NCBI GenBank assembly: GCA_025201345.1
Contig: JAIXMG010000020.1
Span: forward strand, 372,001-436,000
Length of the DNA: 64,000 nt
Reading direction: 5' to 3'
Origin: Thamnidium elegans
Taxonomy: Eukaryota > Mucoromycota > Mucoromycetes > Mucorales > Mucoraceae
In this document: piece after piece, positions 21,581-30,858 of the stretch
Position numbering within the stretch: the stretch's first letter is position 1
Layout of the letters: every line of letters starts with the position of its first letter
The notes under the pieces: generated by a model
Told to the model about the DNA's origin: nothing
The model's input: only the letters and a program-made list of their open reading frames with translations
Database searches by the model: none
Translations under genes and position numbers: made by a program

Positions 21581-23110
21581 ATGGGAAATAACTATTCAAC
21601 TCCTCGTCGTGAAACTGAATCAGCAAGCGCATCAAAATCGAGCAGAATACCTAAACATCTTCAACCACTAAAGAGGAAACAAACAAAGAAGGCCAGTATT
21701 TCTTTTACATCTACAACCGAACCAAAAGCCAGTGCAGAAATCACACCACCTCGTAAGCATTCATCTTTAATTGCTGAAAAAAATAAAAGCGGATATAATT
21801 ATAATAGTCGAGCATTATTCAATCCAGCGAATACTTTCCAAGAAGAAAATTATGGCGGTATACCTTTAGATAGTGATCCTATTGATCATTCCATTTCCAG
21901 CCCTCAATTATGTACAAGAAACAAAAAAACTGTATCGCGTAAAACTGTATGTCACGATGTGGAAGTAATTATTTTATAGACAATTAAACTTTATAACCGT
22001 GTATATTTACAATTATCAATTATAGAGTAGAACTAATTGTTTACCTCGCTCCCAGACTGAATTAGATAGACAAAGAGTTCTGCTATATATCTTGAGATGG
22101 GCTTTTGAAAGGTTAGTAGCACACGTATTTATTATCTTTATTAACGAAATTCCTATTAGTCGGCATCTTGTTCCACCAATTATTAAACAGAAATTATTTG
22201 AAGGGATTCGAGTACTGGACGTCAGGTAAAGTAATATTCTTTATTATTGTTACTACTATTGTTTTTTATTTAACTGTTTATTGTTTAGCTGTGGGCCCGG
22301 ATTATGGGTAAAGATCGAAAAATTTAAGAGACAATAAAAAAAAATTAATAACTTTCGTCACTTTAGTTAGGACATCCAGTTATGGATTTGGCAGAAGATT
22401 TTCGTAAATCGGTCTTTGATTCAGTCGACATTTGCAATTTACTTCCACCAAAACAAGCTGAAGATAATTCGTATCATTTCCCGACAAATAAAGCTAAAGT
22501 TACTGAACCTTTAGTAAAATCGAAATCAGAAAAATTGACAGATAATTTCACCTTTACACAACATAACATGGTAAAAGATGGATTATTACCTTTTGCAGAT
22601 GATACATTCGATTATACACAACAATCACAAGCGCTATTAGTATATAATAGAGAAAATTGGAAAAAAATTTTATTAGATTTAAAGAGAGTAACTAAACCAG
22701 GTGGATATATCCGACTATTTGAAGTAGATTTATACCCACAACAATTAGGAGAAATAGGCAAATTATGGCGGGAACAAGTTCATCAGCTTCTAGATGATAC
22801 AGCAGATATACCTACGAGAATTCCAACTCAATTAGAGCAAGTATTAGCAGAAGCAGGACTTGAAAATATTGAGTCCAAGTTTGTAACTATTCCAATTGGT
22901 TCATGGGGTCTTGATATTGGTATTTTATGGGAACAAAATCTTCTTGGGTTTCTAGAAAGTTTTAGGCCTTACCTTTCGGAACTTATGGGGTTAACAGAAG
23001 AAAAATATGAAAAACGACGAAAAGAGTTTCTAAATGAATTAAAAGAAGAACACGTAAAACCATTCAATAACATTTATATTGCTTGGGGAAAAGTTAAGGA
23101 AACCGAGTAA
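21581..23110 (+). CDS. SAM-dependent methyltransferase, probably N-myristoylated
   Basis: Five exons (21581-21964, 22026-22111, 22160-22225, 22289-22307, 22367-23110) give 432 residues. The N-terminus MGNNYS fits the N-myristoylation consensus (Gly2, Ser6), followed by a basic, Ser-rich disordered stretch to ~110. The methyltransferase domain starts near 130 (RQRVLLYILRWAFE). SAM-binding motif I is VLDVSCGPGLW, assembled from exon 3 and a 19-nt exon 4. Next come MDLAEDF, the motif LLPFADDTFDY, and the motif LKRVTKPGGYIRLFEVDLYP. This is the LaeA/UMTA-like class common in fungi; the substrate is unknown. Motif I to motif IV spacing looks normal, so the enzyme should bind SAM. Confidence 0.8.
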
Positions 23111-23552
23111 ATTTAGAAATAAAATGTAGTTGTAATAAACTTATTTGAGAGGTTCTCTTTGCATAAATGCTTCTTATTTATACACAGCAATTTTTACGAA
23201 ACCACTTTTTTTTTTTATAGTTATATAAATCTACTGAACTTTTGTATATAAACTATCGTCTATACTATTACTTTTTCTCTCTTCTTTTTTCTTATTCTAT
23301 ATTTTAATTTGTCCTCAAATTCCCTTGAATAACTCAATATATTGTACTTTTTTACTTGAATCTTTTTATTTATCTTTATTACTTACTATTACCCTATTCG
23401 CTCTATCACATTACCTTTCAGTTAATGATTCATTTGACATGCTTCTCACTATTCTTTTAGTTAAAATTGGAAACCAGTTTTATACTACTTTAATAATATT
23501 CTATTGTCATTAATAAATCTTTATATCTTTTATTTTTTATAGCCCTTATTAT
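23111..23552. repeat. Methyltransferase 3' flank with degenerate LTR fragment
   Basis: Part of this stretch (about 23290-23420) resembles the middle of the LTRs found further right (tttgtcctcaaattcccttg against the LTR form tttgttcctgaattcccttg, then a similar attgtactttttac block) but is heavily mutated. I read it as an old LTR remnant. No gene seen. Confidence 0.45.
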
Positions 23553-24006
23553 TGTTACATAGTGACTTACAACTTTTGTGGTGTCACAAATCTAAGAAGG
23601 ACGCTCGTTGAAGAGGATCCTTCTTAACAAGGATTGTCTTTTAAACTTTAACTTAAAATAACCTTTTTGTAATAATCTAAAATAATATAAATAACCATCA
23701 AAAAATCATACTCTAATAAAAATCAATTCACAAAGTCACATTTTGTAAACAACTTTAACTTATACCTCTCTTAACTTATAAAAGACCTTTAAATTAGCTC
23801 TTTTATTTTTACCTTTACTTTATATTTTATTTTGTTCCTGAATTCCCTTGGACCTTACCTTCCATTGTACTTTTTACCAAAACCCTTTATTTTCTTTATT
23901 TACTTAAGTCGTTCTACTTATAAAACAGGAACTGGTGCTCACTTAAAACTTACTATTACCTTTTTATCTTTTATTTTACTTCTCTACCACATCCCAAATT
24001 CTAACA
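23553..24006 (+). mobile_element. Solo LTR (subfamily A), target of a later insertion
   Basis: 454 bp, TGTTAC...CTAACA ends, TATAAAAG box in the middle. It is flanked on the left by TTAT (23549-23552). The matching TTAT on the right is found by removing the full element that follows: 24007 plus 31311-31313. It differs from the adjacent LTR at 24008 at many positions, so it is the older of the two. Confidence 0.85.
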
Positions 24007-24457
24007 TTGTTACATAGTGACTTACAATTTTTGTGGTGTCACAAATCCAAGAAGGACGCTCGTTGAAGAGGATCCTCCTTAACAAGGATTGTCTTTTAAA
24101 CTTTAACTTAAAATAATACCTTTTTTGTAATAATCTAAAATAATATAAATAACCATCAAAAAATCATACTCTAATAAAAATTCAATTCACATTTTGTAAA
24201 CAACTTTATCTTATACTTCTCTTAACTTATAAAAGACCTTTAAATCAGCTCTTTTATTTTTACCTTTACTTTATATTTTATTTTGTTCCTGAATTCCCTT
24301 GGATCTTACCTTCCATTGTACTTTTTACCAAAACCCTTTATTTTCTTTATTTACTTAAGTCGTTCTACTTATAAAACAGGAACTGGTGCTCACTTAAACT
24401 TACTATTACCTATTACCTTTTATTTTATTACTCTACCACATCCCAAATTCTAACACG

Positions 24458-24475
24458 TGGTGCTCACTAACAGGG
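24458..24475 (+). other. Primer-binding site complementary to tRNA-Ile(AAU) 3' end
   Basis: TGGTGCTCACTAACAGGG is the exact complement of the last 15 transcribed bases of the tRNA-Ile gene at 32422-32495 (including discriminator A) plus the added CCA. It starts two bases (CG) after the LTR, the normal place for minus-strand priming. Confidence 0.92.
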
Positions 24476-24616
24476 CATTTCATTATATATCTTTGATACA
24501 ACTCTATATCAAGAACTTTATTTTACTGTTTGGGTCAAATTTTCTTCAAAATTTCTACCTTTGAACAACTACTACTTTTAACAACTTATTTACAAATTTA
24601 TTTCAAATCACCGCTA

Positions 24617-25801
24617 ATGAACGATCAAGCTGTGTTGGCAAACCACCATTTATCTGGCTCAACTTTTAATCAAGCTGAATCCCACTCTGGTTATCTCTAC
24701 CCATCAAGAAAAATGACTTTAATTGAATTTTCTGGTGCTGAAGGTGAAGATTTCCGCAACTTTGAAGAAGCGTTGGAGTCTTACTTTGCTATGCATAATA
24801 TTATGACTGACTCTCGCAAACTTCTTATTTTACGCGCGCAACTCCGTAGAACTGCTAAGAATTTCTTTGAAAGAAGACTTGCCCGTGAACCTGTCTTGGA
24901 ACCAGGACTTACCTACCAAGAGGCCATCGATATTCTCAAGGTTGAATATGTGACTCCTGAATTAATCACTCGATATACTATTGGCTTTAACTTGCTCTCT
25001 CAAGGAAAGGAAGAACATCCTAAAACATTTTTGGGTCGCTTACAAGAAGCTGCTCAGCTAGCTGAACTTGAAGATGCGGAACAACAAATCAAAATCCGTT
25101 TTCAAGTTGGTCTCTTACCTGAAATCCGAAAGTTCTGTGTCTTAAACTCTGCTGTCTCTTTTAACGATTACTTAACTAAGGCTGAAGGCTGGTGGAACGC
25201 TGAGAAACCTCGCTCTATCTTTATAAAGAACAGTCCTTTTGCTCCTCGTGATATCGACAACTCTTTCGTTACTGAATATGCTACTAAACCGAATCTATCT
25301 TTTAATAATCTTTCTTCTGGTGCTGATTTTTCTGTTCTGGATGTTTCTAGTCAACTAAATTCTGCATTAGCCAATTTGGGAACTGATCGTAACGCATTGA
25401 AGCAAGTGATTGCCTCTTTGCAAACGTTAGAGTTAAACCATATGGAAAATCAGAATACATTGACTGGATCCCCCCTCAACTTGTCAAATCATACCGAGAA
25501 TTTAGATATTAAAGAAATGATCAGGGAAGTTATGCAGGAAGAATTCAAAAGACAGAACAATAACAATAATTCCTCTTACCGAAGAAACAACTCTAATTAT
25601 GAAAATCGTCGTTACAATAATGATTACAACTATGAACGTCGAAATGATTATTCTCGTGGAAATGATGGTCGCAATTATAACAACAACAATTCCAACCAAA
25701 GAAACAATAATCAAAATAATTATGACAACGGTAACGGTAACAACAGTCAGAGAAATGATAATCAATCCAACTCTGAAAACAACAATCAGTCAAAAAACTA
25801 A
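24617..25801 (+). CDS. gag: Gag of the intact Ty3/Gypsy element
   Basis: 394 residues from the ATG at 24617; an in-frame extension further left lacks an ATG and is not used. The capsid-like core spans about 20-230 (LIEFSGAEGEDFRNFEEALE, then LGRLQEAAQLAELEDAEQQI, and FNDYLTKAEGWWNAEKP). A helical segment DIKEMIREVMQEEFKRQ follows, then an Asn/Arg/Tyr-rich tail (RRYNNDYNYERRNDYSRG) instead of the usual CCHC zinc knuckle. The tail is probably the nucleic-acid-binding part (inference). The stop TAA at 25799 directly follows a slippery heptamer. Confidence 0.92.
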   Translation: MNDQAVLANHHLSGSTFNQAESHSGYLYPSRKMTLIEFSGAEGEDFRNFEEALESYFAMHNIMTDSRKLLILRAQLRRTAKNFFERRLAREPVLEPGLTYQEAIDILKVEYVTPELITRYTIGFNLLSQGKEEHPKTFLGRLQEAAQLAELEDAEQQIKIRFQVGLLPEIRKFCVLNSAVSFNDYLTKAEGWWNAEKPRSIFIKNSPFAPRDIDNSFVTEYATKPNLSFNNLSSGADFSVLDVSSQLNSALANLGTDRNALKQVIASLQTLELNHMENQNTLTGSPLNLSNHTENLDIKEMIREVMQEEFKRQNNNNNSSYRRNNSNYENRRYNNDYNYERRNDYSRGNDGRNYNNNNSNQRNNNQNNYDNGNGNNSQRNDNQSNSENNNQSKN

Positions 25802-25837
25802 TTGGGTCGACTGTAACAACTAAGAATGGTCAGTCGA
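25792..25837 (+). promoter_or_regulatory. -1 ribosomal frameshift signal between gag and pol
   Basis: The slippery heptamer A-AAA-AAC (25792-25798) lies in the gag frame immediately before the TAA. After a 9-nt spacer comes a 7-bp stem, TCGACTG (25807-25813) with CAGTCGA (25831-25837). Pol is in the -1 frame and open across the site. The second element at 60699-60741 has the same heptamer, spacing and stem. Function is inferred from this canonical arrangement. Confidence 0.82.
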
Positions 25838-28674
25838 ATACTCCCAACAACTCAAAAAATTCCATTCCCTCAAATTATAACAATAACAACAATAATAAAA
25901 ATGAAAAACAATATCTTACAACTATTTTGGCTGAAGATGAAGAAAGCGAAGAAGAGCAAGATTTATATGCTGCTGTCCGTCCTATTCATCCTCCTATGGT
26001 TCAAACTGCAAAAATTACAAAACCTTATTCTCGTGCTAGCTCATCAAAACTTTTACCAACTCGTAAGGGAAAAGAAAAAGAACTACCTTATGCCAAAGTG
26101 GTTAATGTTAACGATGACATGAATATCGATGTACCTGTGACCGAACCTATAACTGATCATGACAATCCTCAAATAACTAAAGTACAAGTTTCACCTACTA
26201 TTAAAACTGTCAAGTCAACTAAACCGAGAAGAAAAAGAGAAAAGCCTTCTATCAACTATGATATTGTATCTTCTGTGTTCGAGCAAAACTCTAATATTCC
26301 AGTTGGTGATTTGCTCAAGGTCTCTCCTCTTATGAAACGACAATTTGTATCTGCTTTAAGAACACCTAGACAACCAAAAATGGTGGCTCCTGAAGTAACA
26401 ACTGTTAATAATGTTATGGTACAAGATCTTTCTTTTGTCGAAGATGATGATGAAGATACTACTGCTATATATACAGACTTCGTAATAAATGGTTATAAAA
26501 TAAGAACTCTCATTGATGGAGGTGCTGCTAAAACTTGTATGTCTCAAGAACTTGTTAATAAACTTGGAATACAAATAGATTCTCCTAGTCAAAGTATCTT
26601 TACGCTTGGAAACAGTACTAAACAACGGGGTCTTGGTATAATTTATGATGTGCCAATTCGAGCTGGTGGTGTTATTACTATTCCAGGAAGTATAGAAGTA
26701 TTACCTGCTACACCTACTCCCTTAATTATCGACAACAATTGGTTGAATCGTGCTAAAGCTGTGGTTAATTATGAACGCAAGCTGCTTTCCGTAACTTATA
26801 AAGGAAAAATGGCAGAAATTCCAATTAATTTCTTCAAAACAGCCAGAAAAGTAGCTATTCAGTCTGTAACAAAAATACCAAGTAAAGTCGTGCTGCCTAT
26901 CGTAAAATCAACACAAGATGAACAAGAAGAAACCCATGATGATTTTGTAACCGATTCTTCTGATGAATTTACCGAAGACGAGGTGTCCACTGAAGAAAGT
27001 TCTACTAGTACTGATGAAGAAGATTACTTTGTTGAAGATACATCCCCAAATAAATCTGTATCTTTTAATTTGGTGGAAGAAGATCTGAAGAGTGATTTAT
27101 TTTCAATTGAACCTGAAGTAATATCTGAACCGTATGAGAGAACCGATGAAGATTTAGAAGCTGAAGGTTATGACTTAAATGCAATCGACATTAATAGTAT
27201 ATCTCTTGAAGACTTAAAAACTCAAGAAGAAAAATTTGCTACTGATTTATCTGAAGATCAAAAAGATAAAATCCAAATAGGCGAAATAAATGATCAAACC
27301 AAACAACAATTTCTGGACTTAATCAAAAATTATCAAGACGTATTCGACTGGAATAATGATACACTTGGATGTACACCTATAATTAAACATCGAGTTATAA
27401 CTGAAGATGTACCACCTATACGTTGTAGACCTTATAGAATGTGCCCGGCTGAAATTGAAAGCTTAAAATCAGAATTAGATAAATTAAGCGCCTTAGGTGT
27501 AATACGACCTTCAAATAGTCCATGGAGTTCTCCTATAATACTAATAAAGAAGAAGGACAACTCATATCGATTGGTGATAGACTATAGAAAGATAAATGCC
27601 ATTACTAAAAAGGATGCCTATGCATTACCAAGGATTGAAACCTTACTGGATACCTTGGGAAACGCCTCTATATTCTCAGCACTAGATATGCGCAGTGGTT
27701 TTTACCAGGTTGCCCTTGCTGAAGATTCCATAGAAAAAAGTGCTTTTGCTACTGCTCAACTAGGCCAGTGGGAATTTACCCGAATGCCCATGGGAATGTG
27801 TAACTCTGTAGGAACGTTCCAAAGGATGGTAGACTTAGTATTTAAAAATTTAATCAACAAATCTCTAGTTGCTTATATTGATGATTTAAATTGCTTTTCA
27901 AAATCTTACGATGAACACTTAATTGACTTGGAAAATCTATTCGTGTGTGTTAGACAAGCTAACTTGAAATTAAATGTTGCCAAATGCTTTTTCTTTAAAG
28001 AAAAATTGAATTTCTTGGGATATGTCATTACTAAAGAAGGTCTAGAAACTGATCCTGTGAAAATTGAAAAAGTGCGGAATTATCCTATGCCAACTTCTGT
28101 TACTCAAATAAAAGGTTTTATTGGAATTGCATCCTATTACAGGCGATTCATTAAGAACTTTGCTGCAATTGCAAGACCGCTACACAATCTGACGAAGAAA
28201 GGACAAAATACGTGGAACCAAGAATCTATTGAAGCTTTCCAAATACTAAAAGAAGCATTAACTACCACGCCGGTGTTGATGAGACCTGATTTTGACAAGC
28301 CCTTTATATTAGTCACCGATGCTAGTAGAGTAGGATTAGGGGGAATATTAAGTCAATTGGATGAAGAAGGTCATGAACACCCTATTCAATATATAAGTCG
28401 CGGATTACGGGGTTCTGAAGTGAATTATGGTGTTTCCAAATTAGAAGGACTCGCAATTATCTGGGCTGTGAAGATATTCCGACCTTATCTGTTAGGCAAG
28501 AAATTTACTATCGTAACTGACCATTCTGCTATCAATGGATTGTTAAAATCACAAGAACCAACAGGAATTCTAGCTCGATGGATATCTATTCTGAACGAAT
28601 ATGATTATGAAGTGAAATACCGACCAGGCAGGGTAAATGAAAGTGCAGATTTTCTCTCACGCCTCGGAAATTGA
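25801..28674 (+). CDS. pol: Pol: protease, reverse transcriptase, RNase H
   Basis: Expressed as a Gag-Pol fusion by -1 frameshifting; the pol frame has no ATG near its beginning. It starts with an acidic spacer (AEDEESEEEQDLY). A retropepsin-like domain follows, with the active-site variant LIDGGAAKTCMS. After a long acidic linker comes reverse transcriptase with LVIDYRKIN, ALDMRSGFYQVAL, MPMGMCNSVGTFQRM and the catalytic YIDD. RNase H has VTDASRVGLGG, SKLEGLAIIWA, TDHSAINGLL and ends PGRVNESADFLSRLGN. Unlike typical Gypsy Pol, it stops here without integrase. All RT motifs are intact. Confidence 0.93.
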   Translation: MGSTVTTKNGQSNTPNNSKNSIPSNYNNNNNNKNEKQYLTTILAEDEESEEEQDLYAAVRPIHPPMVQTAKITKPYSRASSSKLLPTRKGKEKELPYAKVVNVNDDMNIDVPVTEPITDHDNPQITKVQVSPTIKTVKSTKPRRKREKPSINYDIVSSVFEQNSNIPVGDLLKVSPLMKRQFVSALRTPRQPKMVAPEVTTVNNVMVQDLSFVEDDDEDTTAIYTDFVINGYKIRTLIDGGAAKTCMSQELVNKLGIQIDSPSQSIFTLGNSTKQRGLGIIYDVPIRAGGVITIPGSIEVLPATPTPLIIDNNWLNRAKAVVNYERKLLSVTYKGKMAEIPINFFKTARKVAIQSVTKIPSKVVLPIVKSTQDEQEETHDDFVTDSSDEFTEDEVSTEESSTSTDEEDYFVEDTSPNKSVSFNLVEEDLKSDLFSIEPEVISEPYERTDEDLEAEGYDLNAIDINSISLEDLKTQEEKFATDLSEDQKDKIQIGEINDQTKQQFLDLIKNYQDVFDWNNDTLGCTPIIKHRVITEDVPPIRCRPYRMCPAEIESLKSELDKLSALGVIRPSNSPWSSPIILIKKKDNSYRLVIDYRKINAITKKDAYALPRIETLLDTLGNASIFSALDMRSGFYQVALAEDSIEKSAFATAQLGQWEFTRMPMGMCNSVGTFQRMVDLVFKNLINKSLVAYIDDLNCFSKSYDEHLIDLENLFVCVRQANLKLNVAKCFFFKEKLNFLGYVITKEGLETDPVKIEKVRNYPMPTSVTQIKGFIGIASYYRRFIKNFAAIARPLHNLTKKGQNTWNQESIEAFQILKEALTTTPVLMRPDFDKPFILVTDASRVGLGGILSQLDEEGHEHPIQYISRGLRGSEVNYGVSKLEGLAIIWAVKIFRPYLLGKKFTIVTDHSAINGLLKSQEPTGILARWISILNEYDYEVKYRPGRVNESADFLSRLGN

Positions 28675-28889
28675 AATGATTGCAATAATTGTCCAAAACC
28701 TCTGATTGACGAAAAAAGCTGAAGACTATATATTATCTACAAAAACGCTATAAAACAAATCAACAAACATTTTATAATACTATAAAACTCTATTAACAAA
28801 AAAAGTATATAACCTTTCGAAAACAAAAACAAAACAAAGACCTCAAAAATCTGTACAACTCAAACTTAAACTCAATTATCAATAACAAC
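28675..28889 (+). other. Non-coding gap between pol and integrase ORFs
   Basis: 215 bp, A-rich, with stops in all frames and ending in ...caataacaac before the integrase ATG, which resembles a 5' UTR. The second element keeps a similar A-rich leader (63521-63765). It could hold an internal promoter, a splice acceptor or a translation entry site; none is proven. Confidence 0.6.
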
Positions 28890-30830
28890 ATGGAAGACAC
28901 AAATATAAAATTACTCAAAGCCTACTTGCCCAATCTAGAGATGCCCAATTTTGCGGATCCCGAACAACAAAAGTTTTTACAAAAACAAGCTAAACACTAC
29001 ACTTTAGTAAACAAGAAATTATATCGATGTAACTTCGACACTTATCAACATCGTTTAGTTTTAACTAAACCCAAAGCCATTGAAGCATTATATACTGCAC
29101 ACCAGCACCCATTAGGAGGACATTTAGCATACACCAATACACTCAACAAGGTTTCATCTAAATATTATTGGCCCAATATGGTGACTGATGTTACAATATA
29201 TGTTAAAGAATGCCCACGCTGCCAACGACATGGACGCAAAACCTTAAATGAAAGATTACACCCGGTTGCTGTATTACATGTGCCTTTTGAACAAGTTGCT
29301 ATAGACGTTAAGCATGTGTCTACAAGTCGAGGTGGTTACCGCTATGTTATTGCTGCAATAGATTACTTAACAAAATATGTAGAAGCAAGAGCCGTGAGAT
29401 TTCAGACTGCGTCGGAAATTGCGTTATTTTTATATGAAGAAATTATCTGCAGACATGGCTGTCCTCGAATTATTATTACGGATAACGGTAAACCTATGAT
29501 AAGTGAACTAGTCTATCAAGTATGTTTACAATTCGGCTTAAGACATAATACAATAAGTGCATACAACAGCCAGGCGAACGGCCTTATAGAGAGATTCAAT
29601 CGTACCTTTGATCAAATAATGCAGAAAAGGACTCCTGAAGAAAAACTAGACTGGCATTATTATTTACCTTCTATGTTATTCGCTTACAGAAGTATGCAAC
29701 AAGCAACTACGCAAGAAACCCCATTCTATTTATTATATGGCTATCAACCAAGAACATCGTTTGACTCTAAGAAACTAGCTAAACAAACAAATTTGAACTT
29801 TGAAGACATATTGAAACAAAGAACCAATAAACAAATCGACATTTTACAATTAGTAAGAAAAAATGCAATTAAAAGAATCGAGACCTCTCAAAAATCTCAA
29901 AAAGAAGCAATTGACAAGAAGTTACTACAAACAAAAAAATTACTCAAGCCTGCTTTTTCTGTCGGCGATATTGTCGAAAGGTATAGAGATTATCGGGGTA
30001 CTTCTTGGTCAGGAAAATTAGAAGATCTTTGGGAAGGTTTATACGTGGTATCTGAAGACTTGAAGAAAGGAAGCTACGTAATACAAAGAAAAAAAAAGGA
30101 AGGTGGTACTGAAATCAAGATAGTCCATGGGAATCGCTTGAGGATATACAAAATTCCGAATGTAGGATGGAAACTCCAAGAAAACTATAAAAAGACCGTA
30201 ATAAATGAAGAATTAGGACCTCATATTAAACAAATTTCACCAATGCAAACCCAAGGACGCTCTACTCAAGATATTAACTCTCGTCTCGGACCTCTTCAAC
30301 CCTCTTTCGTGGAAGTTGATAGTGATAATGAAACGATTATCTCTTCTGGTGAAGAAGACTCGGATGATGAAACCATAGAAGAAAAAACTGAAGAAAATCA
30401 ACAAGACTCTTTTGAAAAAGCTGAAGATTTCAATTTTTTAAACCTGCTAGAGATCGAATCGGAGAAACCATATGACGAGGTGTCGAAGAAAAAAATGAAT
30501 AACTATAATGCCATGGTCATGACCGAAGAAGTTAAGGCTGATGTCTGGGAGCATGAATCAAGACTGAACTCTATTGCAGAACATAAGGCAAGAAATGATG
30601 AGCTTATCCATAGAATGGCAGAAAACATCATCAAAATATGTCACATGCAACTACCTATGCCCCAAAGTAAAAGTGAATATGGAAGATACCTCCATTTGCG
30701 CGGCTTCTATATTGGAAACTTAACTGGAGATAATAAGAAGGCTGGAAGAACTCTTGCTTTGAAGAACAAGATACGAAGACTTGATGAATATGAATGCTAC
30801 GAATGGTTTGTTGGAGTACCTGAAGTTTAG
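28890..30830 (+). CDS. Separate integrase ORF with long C-terminal extension
   Basis: 646 residues from its own ATG. The HHCC zinc-binding domain spans about 70-115 (HQHPLGGH ... CPRCQRHG). The DDE catalytic core has Asp in VAIDVKHVS, Asp in IITDNGKPM and Glu in NGLIERFNRT. A GPY/F-like module follows (LWEGLYVVSEDLKKGSYVIQ). After about residue 430 comes a ~215-residue tail, first acidic (SSGEEDSDDETIEE) and then a folded-looking basic/aromatic segment (YLHLRGFYIGNLTGDNKK) that I do not recognise. Catalytic residues are all present. In most Ty3/Gypsy elements integrase is fused to Pol, so a free ORF is unusual. Confidence 0.9.
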   Translation: MEDTNIKLLKAYLPNLEMPNFADPEQQKFLQKQAKHYTLVNKKLYRCNFDTYQHRLVLTKPKAIEALYTAHQHPLGGHLAYTNTLNKVSSKYYWPNMVTDVTIYVKECPRCQRHGRKTLNERLHPVAVLHVPFEQVAIDVKHVSTSRGGYRYVIAAIDYLTKYVEARAVRFQTASEIALFLYEEIICRHGCPRIIITDNGKPMISELVYQVCLQFGLRHNTISAYNSQANGLIERFNRTFDQIMQKRTPEEKLDWHYYLPSMLFAYRSMQQATTQETPFYLLYGYQPRTSFDSKKLAKQTNLNFEDILKQRTNKQIDILQLVRKNAIKRIETSQKSQKEAIDKKLLQTKKLLKPAFSVGDIVERYRDYRGTSWSGKLEDLWEGLYVVSEDLKKGSYVIQRKKKEGGTEIKIVHGNRLRIYKIPNVGWKLQENYKKTVINEELGPHIKQISPMQTQGRSTQDINSRLGPLQPSFVEVDSDNETIISSGEEDSDDETIEEKTEENQQDSFEKAEDFNFLNLLEIESEKPYDEVSKKKMNNYNAMVMTEEVKADVWEHESRLNSIAEHKARNDELIHRMAENIIKICHMQLPMPQSKSEYGRYLHLRGFYIGNLTGDNKKAGRTLALKNKIRRLDEYECYEWFVGVPEV

Positions 30831-30858
30831 AGGCTAAACTTACCAAGCCCAGCCCATA

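Noticed and set aside
24530..24616. Longer Gag with 29 more residues
   Set aside because: No ATG in the extension; it would start at TTG. The ATG at 24617 is shared in position and context with the second copy (59527).
25502..25793. Minus-strand ORFs opposite the Gag tail
   Set aside because: Ile/Val-rich translation of the Asn-rich repeat; no start context and no homology.
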